This document shows, piece by piece, positions 33,181-44,800 of a stretch of DNA of 64,000 bases. The stretch spans positions 26,143,081-26,207,080 of the forward strand of contig NC_090765.1 in the NCBI RefSeq assembly GCF_036898095.1. The letters are read 5' to 3'. Within the stretch, counting starts at the first letter, position 1. Each line of letters opens with the position of its first letter. Both the position numbers and the translations under genes were made by a program. The stretch comes from Palaemon carinicauda. Taxonomy: Eukaryota > Arthropoda > Malacostraca > Decapoda > Palaemonidae. The notes under the pieces were generated by a model. It saw nothing but the letters and a program-made list of their open reading frames with translations, was not told the origin of the DNA and made no database searches.

Positions 33181-35790
33181 TGTAAAGTCCCGAGGCTGGT
33201 GAGCAGGCGATCTGTGAGATGGAAGCTGAGAAAGCAATTGACGAGCTGGACAGGAGACTAACAAGCTGTCGGCTGCACAGGCGATTGACAAGCTGCAGGT
33301 CGGCGGGAGTCTGGACGTCGAACCTGACGAGCTGCCAAACGCTGGGCAGGAGCCTAATACTATGAAGATCGCTGTGCAGGAGCTCGGCAAGCAGGTGAAC
33401 AGCATGTAGATGGACGGTGAATAACTGCTGGAAGCTAAGGCAAGATGTGTGACCATCGGAAGGGAGCACATACTTCGGAGGAAATTGCAAACGATCCCTT
33501 GCAGGAGGAGAACGAACTTCAGTTCGTTAAGTAGAAGAGTCTGAAGAGCCAGGCAAGGGTCGGGAACCAGAAGAGGAAGGCTGAGCCGGATCCTCCAAAA
33601 AGAGCTAAGAACCAAAAAAATCTTGACTGAAGGATAAGGGGCACCCAGAAGGCTTTGGAGGACGAGCACAGCGAGGTCTCCAGCAACGACAATGTCCCTC
33701 AGCACCCAGTGGATCAGCAAGCTGACCATAAGCAGGCCTCCAAAGAGGAGTCTCCATGATTGCCCCTTCACGGTAACGATGTAGTTGTTTGCGGACTGTG
33801 GCCAGAGACTGTTCCAGCCAACTCGCAGCTCTGCTCGGAACAGTTCTTAGAAGCTTCCGCCTAAGCTCCCTCCGGTCCAGACTACGACGAGGATAGGCTG
33901 ACCTGTACAGGGAGGCCAATCGGACGGCGTATATCTTCAACAGTTCGCCCTCGCCACAGGTGGCACTGCTGAATTGGGCCTTCCTACCCGCATCACGCCT
34001 CTCTCGGGCTTCTCGGCACCAGTCGAGGAGGCGTTCCTTCATGTCGGGGCACGAGATCTCGGGACCCCCCTTGGCCGAGAAGGCCTCCTGGATTTCTCCA
34101 TTTAGAAATCTTCCGAGATCAACGGTCCACCGGCCAGAGCTCCCTGCGGTATATTTACTCGAGCAGTAGGCCTAAAAATCCCTCAGGAATCGGACAAAAC
34201 TCTGGCCAGTTTCCAGCTGGAAGATTCCAGGCTTGGGGTTCCTCCTGGAGTCGAGGACCTTAAGCAGATCAGACAGATTGCGTTCTGTCTGGAGGGACTG
34301 GACATGGTCGGTGGAGACAGTGTCGTCTGAGCTGACACTGAGACAGGAGCTGGAAGTGTCACTACCAGAATCTTCGCTGGTAGACTCCTGGAATGATAAT
34401 GTCACTTCAGGTATGGATGGTCTGGTGTTGTCCTTAGCTTGGCGCATGTGCTTTGGGATGGCCCCTATCTTGGCAAGAACTGCCTCAGCTGTAGCTGCTA
34501 GAGCCTTTTCTGGCCTACTGGCTTCGGCCGGGTTGTCAAGGAACTGCTCCCCTAGTCTACTGGCTACAGTCTCTGGTGGACTAACGGGGTTAGTTGCAGG
34601 AACAGGCAAGGAAGCAAGCAGTCCACTTGGAACAGGAGACTCCCAGAAGCCTGGTACAAGGGGGAGTAATGGTGTGAACCCTGGAGGGAGCTGGAGACCT
34701 CCAATCACTGGCTCTGCTCCAGTTACTGGGATTGCCAGACCATTAATATTTGGCCAAGCTGGGGACGTAGAAGGAGCACTGGTGGTCACTGTGGTTGTGA
34801 CCCAAGTGGCAACGTGGCGGGTTGGTGATGGCTCAACGCTTTTCAAGGCCGTCACTTCAAGTGTCAGGGACTTGACCTTAGTTACCAGGTCACTGACAAT
34901 CTGGACAAAACTCGCCACATCCCGGCTCGGGCTCTTCTTAGCCTTACAGCGTTTACTTGATTACGATGCCATACCTAAAGATTGGTGTTTCCCGGGTCTG
35001 GGCACCCAAAATTATGCAGTGGTTTGCGGACTGTGGCCAGAGACTGTTCCAGCCAACTTGCAGCTCTGCTCAGAACAGTTATTAGGAGATTCCGCCTAAG
35101 CTCCCTCCGGTCCAGACTACGGCGAGGATAGGCCGACCTGTACAGGGAGACCAACCGGACGGTGTATATCTTCAGCAGTTCGCCCTCGCCACAGGTAGCA
35201 CTGCTGAAACACTTGAAAGTCCCGAGGCTGGTGAGCAGGCGATCTGTGAGATGGAAGCTGAGAAAGCAATTGATAGATGCACAGGCGATTGACAAGCTGC
35301 AGGTCGGCGGGAGTCTGGACGTCGAACCTAATAAGCAGCCGAACGCTGGGCAGGAGCCCAACACTATGGAGATCGCTGTGCAGGAGCTTGGCGAGCAGGT
35401 GAACGGCATGTAGATAGACGGTGAATACTTGGTGGATGCTCAGGCAAGGAGATGTGACCATCGGAAGGGAGCACATACTTCGGAGGAAATCGCAAACGAT
35501 CCCTTGCAGGAGGAGAACGAACAGCAGTTCGTTAAGGAGAAGACGAGTCCGAAGAGCCAGGCAAGGGTCAGGAACCAGAAGAGGAAGGCTGAGCAGGATC
35601 CTCCAAAAAAAAAAAAAGTTGAGGAGAAGAACCAAAAAAGATTTCGACCGAAGGATAAGGGGCACCCCGAAGGCTATGGAGGACGAGCACAGTGAGGTCT
35701 CCAGCAACGACGATGTCCTTCAGCAACCGGTGAATCAGCAAGCTGACCGTAAGCAGGCCTCCAAAGGGGAGTCTCCATGAGTGCCCCTTC
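33176..35790. repeat. Direct duplication flanking an inserted gag-like segment
   Basis: Two blocks occur twice in direct orientation. Block R1 is 33190-33775 and block R2 is 35217-35790 (both start CCCGAGGCTGGTGAGCAGGC and end GAGTCTCCATGA). Block T1 is 33787-33972 and block T2 is 35021-35210 (TTTGCGGACTGTGGCCAGAG ... CGCCCTCGCCACAGGT). The order is R1-T1-unique-T2-R2. R belongs to the B-family gag region and T is part of the inserted segment. Confidence 0.8.
33787..35210 (-). pseudogene. Inserted gag-like fragment, possibly of an LTR retrotransposon
   Basis: The minus-strand frame at 34172-34918 (MASFVQIVSDLVTKVKSLTL, Pro/Thr-rich middle, acidic SEDSGSDTSSSC) is followed by LLDWCREARERRDAGRKAQF and ELLKIYAVRLASLYRSAYP, SRAASWLEQSLATVRK. 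A segment of the type 'GE-LL-x-Y-A-x-R-L-x-x-L-x-x-x-A-Y-P' is usual in gag capsids of Gypsy-like elements. It interrupts the B1 gag and has no RT of its own. The assignment is tentative. Confidence 0.45.
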
Positions 35791-35794
35791 ACGC

Positions 35795-36510
35795 AAACGA
35801 GAAAGGGGAACATTCGGAGGATACGTGCCTTGGACTTTCCTCTCCCCCCAAAGGATGTTCGTCAGGGGGAGAAGCGCAGTCCTCGGCAGCAGCAGCGGGG
35901 GAAGCAGAAGGCGGCGCAGCAGACAAGACCCTATTCACAACGACATCGACTAAGGACAAGGGGTCGACATCAGAAGCCGACGATCGCTGCGTCTCAGCAC
36001 CACGGTGGAGTACAAGCAGCAGCGCTTCCTTGGAGGCAGGACTGAGCAACTGCAATGAAGGCCAAACCTGCAAACTGTAAAAGCGGAGAAAGACACACAA
36101 CTTCCTCCGGGGAGAGAGCCGGGCCACCTCACTAGGGGAGGCAATACCGTCTCTTGAGAACTGAGGGTTAAACGGCCTACGCTATTACTCGACGGCTCCC
36201 CAGAGAAATCAGTTTGAGTAGGAGCTTCGGAGGAAGGTCGAGAAGCGTAAGAAGTAGTCTTGGGTTTCTTCTGCTTCAAAAACCTTCGAAGGAGAAGTGC
36301 CCCGCTTAGACGACTTCTTTTGCCGACGCCCATACCTTTCCCACTGGGAGGGAGGCAGACCACTCCCGGCATTCACCAGACTTATTGGATTGGTCACATT
36401 GTTGGCCCCTATACAGAGGGCGAAGGCGGTGAGGATCGACATCCACCGCGGACATGAAGATGCCGCAGGTACGGCCCTCCGAACCAGGGCAAGTACGCAT
36501 GGCCGATAGA
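35795..36510 (-). pseudogene. DIRS-B1 gag N-terminal remnant
   Basis: The frame at 36306-36500 begins MRTCPGSEGRTCGIFMSAVD and continues DPHRL...YRGQQC...SGECREWS, clearly the same Cys-rich start as B2 gag (MRTCPGLCDHPCGTFMS). Several Cys positions are replaced and the frame is lost soon after. Seen only as a relic. Confidence 0.75.
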
Positions 36511-36639
36511 AGATGTCAGCACACACACACAGAAGAGAAAAAAACCAAAACATATTAATGGCAGCTCACAATGGAAAGGAGGAAGAGCGGTAACAACCGT
36601 TCTCCATCTGAGCCAAAACCAAGTGAAGCACAATCACAA

Positions 36640-36825
36640 GTATGTGAGTGAGAGCAGTAGCTGGCTACCCCCCTATAACCCCACCCCCCCCCCCCCCCCT
36701 AGCCTAACTAGCAGAATGGGTAGTTAACCCTCACTAAAATTCTAATGGCTCGTCCTTACAGCTTTGCCGAAGGTAATATCCCTATACATAGCATTGGTTT
36801 GTACAGTATTCCAGTTATGGAACAA
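36640..36825 (-). repeat. DIRS-B1 left ITR (5' end)
   Basis: It contains TAGTTAACCCTCACTAAAAT, TGGCTCGTCCTTACAGCTTT and GGTTTGTACAGTATTCCAGT, inverted relative to 20997-21220. A C17 run lies at about 36684-36700. Confidence 0.8.
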
Positions 36826-37117
36826 CTATTAATTACTTAATAAGGAATGAAATAATACTGTACTTCAGAAAAACAATAAAACTTTGAATACTGTATTCAG
36901 TAATTAATAGACATGATCAAATAAAAAAAATTTATGATTGTATACTATACTGTACTGTACTGTATAGTAATTAAATTCTGATCAGTACAGTATAGGTTAT
37001 TTTAAGACTACATATAATCAGAGTTGTGTGGAAAAATAAGGTTCATACATCCAGAGGTACAGAACTGTAGAGTCCAGTAATCAAAATAAACATTCCGAAA
37101 TACCCATTGTTGCTTAC
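36826..37117. other. RRP9 intron 2, 5' end
   Basis: About 290 bp between the exon 2 donor and the end of B1, AT-rich with several TACTGTA motifs; nothing else seen. Confidence 0.6.
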
Positions 37118-37340
37118 TTTGTTGCCGCAATTCTTGTATATATTGACGAGCTAATCTCACTTTCTTTTCTTGCGCTGTTTCCAAGTCTTCAACCCCCTTT
37201 TCTTCTGCTGCATCATTAACTTTTCCTTTTAAATATTCTTCATCCTCCTCACTTGTTATTTCTTCATCAAGACCAGAGTCTAATTTTGACTTCTTTGTAG
37301 GAAGAGCTTGTTTATTTTTCAATCCTCTCTTTTTTCCTTT
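37118..37340 (-). CDS. RRP9: RRP9 (U3-55K) exon 2, acidic/basic N-terminal region
   Basis: The exon is bounded by the acceptor TTTTCCTTTACAG and the donor GTAAGC. It reads as a Lys-rich, then Glu/Asp-rich stretch, ending in a segment containing AQEKKVRLARQYIQEL. That segment is the conserved motif just before the propeller in U3-55K proteins; human RRP9 has a closely similar AQEKKLRLAKLYLEQLRQQ. The exon is 223 bp, starts in phase 0 and leaves one base (A) of the next codon. RRP9 binds box B/C of U3 snoRNA and acts in the small-subunit processome in early pre-rRNA cleavage. The downstream intron is 16.55 kb and almost entirely DIRS-B1. Confidence 0.93.
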
Positions 37341-38137
37341 CTGTAAAGGAAAAGAATTTAAAATGCAGTGCTTGAAAAATAATAAACTTAAAGAAGCTAA
37401 GTAACAATTCCTGTCAGTAATACTTTACATAAATACATTTAGAAATAGTGATCAGAAGAAAAAACCAGTATTATTTCTGTGAAACTCCCGATGTTCATAT
37501 TGCTCTTCTTTTGAAGCTGTTTAAATGTCGACATCTATCCTTAATTTAAAATTTCCCATTTCCCTTCCTTGCCAAATGCCTGGAAGTTGATGGTAACCAT
37601 CTAGGCATGAGTGTACCGTTTAAGAGTGTTAGATGTGTCTATCATTATTAATCACCTACAATCCTGATTGGATTTATGTTCTTGCTTTTAGGTTATTAAA
37701 TGTTTCAAAAGGGGATGTCTTCTGGAATTGTTAAGAATACTGAGGGTGGGGTTCAAGCAGCTTTGTGAAAGCATGCCAGCCACAAAAATGTTTAGTTTTA
37801 TTGTTTTGAGGACTATTGTTTACTAACAGTTCCTCTTCTTAAGAGTTATGTTAAGCTGATAGCTGACCGCTTTAATTGTTAAGAATGGAAAAGTAAATTA
37901 ACATTTAGTTCAGGGGAAACTCCAAGAAGACTAAGCTAGTCAATTACACAGATGACGTTGAAATGGCACTCAAGCCATTTTTTTAATTTTCTGGGTTCAT
38001 AGCATTACACTGCAGTGGGTTTCAAAGGCTTCTGCTACTTTTGCTGTGTGTGCATCTTACAAGGCCAATTAGTCTTTGGACAAGGCAGTGGTTATGGTCT
38101 AACCTCTCCTGTTTTTAGCTTATTCCAACTTCTCCAA
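37341..38137. other. RRP9 intron 1, 3' end
   Basis: It contains the exon 2 acceptor tract; otherwise no feature was found. Confidence 0.6.
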
Positions 38138-38490
38138 AAATGACAAATTCGTAGATAATTTGTATTTTTCCTAACTATACAAAACTTAGCTATTTAATTG
38201 GGGTATTACTTTTGGCATAGCTGAAATGACGTGCCATTAATTTTTAATGAGGGTTAACTACCCACACCGCTAGTTAGCAGGGGGGGGGGTGTAGCTTGCT
38301 ACCGCTCTCCCTTACACACCTGTGACTGAGCTCACTTTGCTTGGAGGTAGGACTTCAAGGGGGATAGGGTTGGCGGGCAAGTTTGGATGAATAGATAAGG
38401 TTTGTATAGTTAGGAAAAATACAAATTATCTACGAATTTGTCATTTGTTCCGTAACTGGAGTACAAACCACGCTATTTAATAGGGGTGAC
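38138..38490 (-). repeat. DIRS-B2 right ITR and ICR
   Basis: The ITR (38138-38342) includes GAGGGTTAACTACCCACACC. The ICR (38396-38490) contains ATACAAATTATCTACGAATT, the inverse of the outer right end, joined to TGTTCCGTAACTGGAGTACA, the inverse of the outer left end at 45800-45822. Family B thus repeats the family-A plan with unrelated sequence. Confidence 0.85.
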
Positions 38491-38904
38491 ACCCATTAGG
38501 AAGGGTGGACGTCCCAGCCAATCTGCTTTTTGGCTTTACTCGGGGGCTCCTTATCTGAGCGTGTTAGCACTCAAGGAATAAGGAGTTCCTGCGCCTCGCT
38601 AAAACCCTGCTACCCAAGGTTCGCGGCCAACGACAACTGTGCTGTAAGACTTTCCCAATACCAACTCATCAGGGTATGGGGACGCAACAGTATTAATCTT
38701 AATACTAGGTACACAAGGGAGCATGGTTTACCTGCAGTGGTTTGAGGTCAGCTACGCAAAGAACCCAGGATGTTGCTTTCCCCAAGAGAGGGGAGAATGA
38801 AGAAAAGAGTAAGGGCCAGTCAAAACTTTTCATTCATGAAGACTAAAACTGGGTAACAATGCCCCCAACCTTCTGCTACTTGTCCAATAAGGAGCTTGAG
38901 GTTT

Positions 38905-39850
38905 CTAAACCAGCTGTTGTGCAGCCACCACCGGACCGATAGAAAACGTATCGAGTCTCCTGTGGGTCACGTCTTGCAGGCAGTGGGATGTGAACGTGTT
39001 CTGATGTTTCCACACCCCATCTTGAAGAACCTGTGTCACTGAGTAGTTTCTTTTGAAGGCCATGGATGTAGCTATGCCCCTGACATCATGTGCTCTGGGG
39101 CAACGTGACAGAGGAGGGTCTGGAGCCAGTGCATGGTCAATGACCCTGTGAATCCATGCTGAGATGGTGTTCTTGGTGACCCTCCTCTTGGTCTTCTTGT
39201 GCTGACGAATAGTGCAGGCATACGAGGATGGGCTGCAGCTGTTCTCTTGAGGTACACCCTCAAACTCCTTACTGGTCATAGTAAGAGATGGTCTGGGTCA
39301 TCTATTACAGTACGAAGACTAGCAATCGGGAAGGAGTCGAATCGAGGATCCGCTACTCCCAGGTTCCGAGTCTTAGCAATAAACTCAGGGACGAAGCTGA
39401 ACGTTACCTCTCCCCATCCCCTTGAATGGGTGATGTTGTATGAGAGACCATGAAGTTCACTGACTCGCTTGGCCAAGGCCAAAGCTAGCAGGAACACCAT
39501 CTTCCAAGTCAGGTGGCAATCTGTTGCCTGGCGTAATGGTTCATAGGGAGGTCTCTTAAGAGACCTGAGAACTCAAACCACGTTCCATGGGGGAGGTCTC
39601 ACTTCTGACTGGGGGCAGGTAGGTTCATAACTCTGTATGAGTAAAGAAAGTTCTAGCGATGAAGAAATGTCCATTCCTTTCAGCCTGAAGGCGAGGTGAT
39701 AGCCTTTCACCGCCGATACTGATAGGTGCATTTCTTCACGCAAATACACGAGGAACTCCGCTATTGCTGGAATAGTGGCATCGAGTGGAGAGATACCCCT
39801 TCTACGACATCAACCACACAGAACTTTCCACTTTGCCTGGTAGACTGCTG
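38905..39850 (-). pseudogene. DIRS-B2 tyrosine recombinase, nucleophile lost
   Basis: C-terminal frame 38905-39279: HxxR is intact (RAHDVRGIATSMAFKRN), but the nucleophile position reads FTSHCLQDV where B3 has FTAHYLQDV, a Tyr to Cys change. Frame 39276-39500 holds the first catalytic Arg (LAKRVSELHGLSYN). The core-binding domain (HLRKSSAAVYQAKWKVLCG) is fused by a frameshift to the RNase H frame at about 39810-39930. Frameshifts plus the Tyr loss make it inactive. Confidence 0.85.
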
Positions 39851-39883
39851 CTGATGATTTTCGCAGGTGTCCAGACATCCTGA

Positions 39884-41800
39884 TCACAACTTGTTGCGAA
39901 AATCCTCTCTCACAGAGATGCTGGATAGTCTCCAGGCGTGAAGTCGTAGCGAAGCTACGGCTTTGTGGAAGATGTTGGCATGTGGTTGTTTGAGTAGATT
40001 GTCTCGTGGAGGGAGTTCTCTTGGAGGCTTCGTTAGGAGTTGCAAAAGGTCCGGGAACCATTCTGCGTGATGCCATAGCGGAGCTATGAGGGTCATTGAA
40101 AGATTGACCGATGTTCTGGTCTTGTTGAGTACCTTCCTCATCAGACAGAATGGGGGAAAGGCGTAAACGTCGATGGTGTCCCACTGTTGTTGGAAAGCAT
40201 CTTGCCAGAGAGCCTTGGGGTCTGGGACTAGGGAACAGTACAGCAGGAGCCTGAAGTTCAGGGCCATTGTGAAGAGGTCCACAGTCGGAGAACCCCACAA
40301 AAGTCAGGACTTTGTTGGCTACTAGATGATCCAAAGAACACTCGGTACTCACTATCTGAGATGCTCTGCTCAGGTGGTTAGTGAGCACATTCCTATTGCC
40401 CGGAAAGAAGCGTGCCGATAGTGGTATCAAATGAATTTCGGCCCATTTCAGTATCTCTACTGATATATGGGATAGTTGCTGCGAAAAAGTACCTCCTTGT
40501 TTGTTGATGTAGGCCACTACTGTGGTATTATCGCTCATCACCACCACAGAGTGGCTTGCCAGGAATTGTTGGAGTTGTTGAAGGGCCAGAAAGACGGCCT
40601 TCATCTCTAGGAGATTTATGTGGAGGTACTTTTCTGACTCTGACCAGAGGCCTGAGGTCATGTAGTGCAGCATGTGGGTCCCCCACCATTTTTTTGAAGC
40701 GTCTGAAAACAGCATCAAATCTGGGGTGAGGACGAGAAGGTCCACTCCCTTTCGTAGATTCTCGTCTGACACCCACAACAGAAGGTCTGTCAGTTCCGCA
40801 GGTCCCATGGGGATCTGGATGTCCAGGAAGTAGTATACTTGATTCCACCGGGACTTGAGTCGCCACTGGAGGGATCTCATCCTGAGGCGACCATTGGGAA
40901 CTAGACGGACCAGCGATGAAAGATGACCGAGGAGCTATAGCCACGATTGGGCTGGAAGTTCTCATCTGAGAAAAGGTCTTGCAACCTTTCTCAGCCTTGC
41001 TATCCTGTCGTCTGATGGGAAGGCTTTGTGGAGAATGGTGTCTATGATCCTGTCTTAGTATACCAGTCTTTAAGTGGGAAGCAGAGAGGACTTCTCGAGA
41101 TTTACCATGATCCACAGATCCTGGCAAAGTCTCAGAAGTTTGTCTCGGTGTTGAAGAAGGGTTGACACTGAGTCTGCTAGGATTAGCCTGTCGTCCAGAT
41201 AACGGAGGAGACGGATGCCAATCTTGTGTGCCCAAGATGACACTAAGGTAAACACTCTGGTGAAGACTTGTGGTGCTGTGGAAAGATCGAAGCACAGCAC
41301 CTTGAACTGGTATATTCTGTTGTCAAGGCTGAATCTTAAGTACTTCCTTGAAGACGGATGGACTGGGATCTGGAAGTACGCGTCCTTTAGGTCCAGTGTG
41401 CACATGAAATCTTGTGGTCTTACTGCTAGTCTGACCGTGTCTGCCATCTCCAAGCTGAACGGAGTTTGTTTGACAAACTTGTTCAGGGCTGAGAGGTCGA
41501 TGACTGGTCTCCAGCCTCCAGACGCCTTCTTTACAAGAAAGAGTCGACTGAAGAAGCCTGGGGATCTGTCGAGGACCTCTTGAAGAGCGCCCTTCTTCAA
41601 CAGGGTCTGGACTTCTGCCCGAAGGGCTTGCCCCCTTGCCGATCCCATGGCAAGGGAGCTCAATGACACTGGATTCCTGGTCAGGGGAGGTAGAGATGTT
41701 ATGAACGGGACGCGATATCCTAGACTGATCAAGGATTGTCCAGGAATCGGCCCCGAGTTGCTTCCACCTGTCTGCGCAACTTTGTAGGCATCCCCCCACT
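39884..41800 (-). pseudogene. DIRS-B2 reverse transcriptase/RNase H, frameshifted
   Basis: Frame 41070-41732 carries GGWRPVIDLSALNKF, motif A CTLDLKDAYFQIPVHP, motif B LSTAPQVFTRVF and an intact YLDD. Frame 39810-40880 carries RNase H (LFSDASKKWWG, HINLLEMKAVF, MSDNTTVVAY). Its last acidic position reads NVLTNHLSR (Asp to Asn). The C-terminal extension is at 39884-40300 (DVYAFPPFCLMRKVLNK). At least two frameshifts separate these parts. Confidence 0.85.
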
Positions 41801-41829
41801 GGTGGAAATGCAGGGGGACTGCCTATCCT

Positions 41830-44800
41830 AGCGTTTACGGCCTCGGCTTCTCCCTCTAGGATTTTTCCCTCCCCTAGAGAACTTTTTGCCTTTCCTGTCT
41901 TTGACAAGAAATGGCTTAGACACCACTGTTTTTGCTACAGTTTTTGTCGTCGTTGTGATCTTGGTTGGACGAGACTGCTGTGGTGCTGGATGTTTATAGG
42001 GCTTAGATGTTAAAGCCCTATGGAGGAGGGTGTCTTGATGACACTTCCTTCACTCTCAGCAGCATGTTCCACATCCTTAGGCTCAAACAGATGTGACCCC
42101 TCTATGGAGGAATGTCTGAACCTATTGATCTCAACGCTAGGGACCTTCTGGTGGAACCCCTCAGCTACTGCATCTCGTCCTTTCAAGATGGTATTTGCCC
42201 ACAAGTTCGAGACATGGTGGGCAAGAAACTAGATCGTGCGAGTGCCTGAGAGTAGGAAGGTTTCCATAGCTTTCCTGGTATGTTCCTTGGTGAAATCCTC
42301 GGATCGTATCAGGATACCTAAGGTCCCCGACCAGATATCGAGCCACGAAGTGGCTTGCATAACACACTTCGCGACTTTCTACTGATTGAGGATCTCGGCT
42401 GCCGAGAATGAGACCTGCCGGTTTGAGTGTCTCTCAGAGGGATTCCCCTGGTTAGCTCTTCCTCTTCCAGCGAGTGGTGAAGAAGAAGAGCTGAACTAGG
42501 CTCCTCCAGGATCTCGAAGTACCTCCTCTGCTGTACGCGAGGTGGTGGGAGGAGCTTGTTCATGGCTACCGGAACGGTTGGAGGAGGCAAACTCGGAGAG
42601 CTGCTGGGCGATCTTGTCCCTGGTACTCTTCACCCCTCGAGACCAGGGCAGGGCTGCACTGGTCTTTGAGGGTTTTGAGTACTAAAGACGCGGTCTAGGA
42701 CAGTGTCTTTGCCCTCTCGAGGGGGGATCTCTGGGTCGGAAACCCACTGAGAACCCTCATTAGAGTCAGAACCTGCCAGAATGCATGTTCTGACTCCTGC
42801 TGGTCTCCTGTTGTAGGACTTGCAGCGAAGTCTCCTTCTGTCCCCAAAGGCTCTTCTTGGGGAGATTCGTGGACATTCCCTGAGTGGCTGGCTGGCTGGC
42901 TGGCTCCATTCTAGCCCTGGTGGAGGACTTCGGCATGGTTTTGGAGTCTTTGGATTCCTTCCGGGGAAGGAGGTAAGACTCCAACATCGATGTGTGTGGC
43001 ATGTCCCTTCAGTTCTCAGACTGTGGGGAACTCTTGGCATGAAGAGAGATTTCCTCCATTGGTGCGATGGGGGTCTCTCTCTCTTCGCATGGTTCCCTAG
43101 GTGACGGAAGATCTTCGTCCGACAGGGATGGAGAGTTTGTCTGAGGAACATGAGGAACTTGCCTCGATGGTCTGCATGGAGTCAGCTTCGCCTTCGGGGG
43201 AAATGACCGCGTCAGCAACTCCTCATTTCCTCTTCAAAGGGGTAGAGGAAGCCATGGTTCCATGCCTTAAATCTAGAGCTATAGGTTGCTCTAATGAGCG
43301 ATCAGACAGGACAGGCTTGAAAGCCTAGGTTACGGCTCTGATTAAGGCACTGAACCAAGGCTGTTGGCTGACAGATCCCCTGAAGGGAAAGGGACCAAAG
43401 GTTCCCAGGGAGGAGCTACTGTAATAGGTGGGTTTTGCCTTAGAAGGTATCTTAGGGATCCTGAACCCCTCTGCATGAAATGGTTTCCCTTCTCCCCCCA
43501 TGCACAATGGTATGCGCTTGCGGGGAGGGGAATGAGGCGATGGCGACCTTGCCAGATGACATGCCTGTTGATGCGCATGCTCGCGCGCGAGAGAATACTG
43601 GCGCTCGCGCGAGGGAGAGGGAGAATACTGGCGCTCGCGCGAGGGAGAGGGAGAATACTGGCGCTCGCGCGAGGGAGAGGGAGAATACTGGCGCTCGCGC
43701 GCGGGAGAATACTGGCGCTCGCGCGCGGGAGAATACTGGCGCTCGCGTGCGGGAGAATACTGGTGCTCGCGCGCGGGAGAATCATGATGAGCGCGCGGGA
43801 GAATACTGGTGCTCGCGCGCGGGAGAAAGATGGTGCGCAGGTGAGTGCACATGTTCTGGCGAGCGCTGGCGTGCAGGTGAGGGCGGCAACATGGTTGTCG
43901 TCTCACCTACGGACGTGTGCGCAGGTTTCTGTTGGCGCGTTGGTTGGCATGCAACATAGCGCACAGGAGAGCGCTGGTACGCAGGTGATGTAGGGCGAAC
44001 AATGTTGGCGCGCAGGAGAGCGCTGGCGCACAGGTAAATACTGGCGCGTAGGAGAGAATTGCCGTGCAAGTCAGCGCTGGCACGCAGGAGAGTGCTGGCA
44101 TGTAGGAGATCGTAGGTGCGTGCGGGCAGGGTGTATAGGTGTAGGAATCGTGGGCGCGTGTGGGCAGGGCGTATAGGTGTAGGAGAGCGGTGGCGCGCAG
44201 GAGATCATTGGCAGGCAAGAGAGCGCAAGTGCGCTGTGGTGTGCTGGCATGTAGGCGACCCTAGGCGTGTGTGGGCAGATAATCGTGGGAGCGTGTGCGC
44301 ATGGCGCGCAGGAGTGCGTCGAAGATCAGGAGACTGATGGTGCGTAAGCGTATGTAGGCACGTAAGCGCTTGACGCTGCTGCCGTCTGTGAGGGCGAGCA
44401 GGATGAGTGGTGCGCCGAAGCGTTGTAGACTGACGAGCGCTGTTCAGGGGGCGTGGTGCGCAGTTGCGCACTTTGGAAGAGCTTTATTAGGCTCAACTGG
44501 CGATAGGAACGGCTATGGAAGGTCGACGTGTCCTTTAAAAGGACGACCATCCACTGAAGGAGATCGCGAACGATCTGCAAAGATGTCCATGACCGAAGTC
44601 ACAAGACTGGTTGCAGGTGCAGTGATGGATGAATGAAGGTCTAGAGGATCCTCTGCAGGAGAGTGCATTGAAGACGTTGTACCAAAGAGACACCTCTTCA
44701 CCTCAGGTGAAGGGAGGCTTCTAAGACGAAGAGGAAGGAAAGCCTTCCGACGGATGTGCCCTCTGGGGGCCGTTGGATCAGCAAGCTGACCGTCAGCAGT

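Larger units (their letters stand above)
20997..36825 (-). mobile_element. DIRS-B1, decayed DIRS-like element carrying a nested copy
   Basis: The left end (ATAAATTTGGAAATAAATTT) and an ICR at about 21252-21345 mirror each other, as in B2 and B3. The right end (36640-36825) carries the inverted repeat (GGGTAGTTAACCCTCACTAA ... CCAGTTATGGAAC). Coding remnants of recombinase, RT and gag run on the minus strand, all broken. DIRS-A2 is inserted at 22175-28446. Without it B1 is about 9.6 kb. B1 fills all but about 0.7 kb of RRP9 intron 2. Its ITRs and coding are visibly diverged from B2, so it is an old insertion. Confidence 0.85.

Noticed and set aside
34233..35099. 288-residue plus-strand ORF
   Set aside because: Shadow of the minus-strand gag-like frame; no recognisable domain.
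43364..44337. Plus-strand ORFs rich in ARARENTGA and RAGERW
   Set aside because: Antisense readings of the B2 gag repeat array; the minus-strand SPAR reading fits the gag context.
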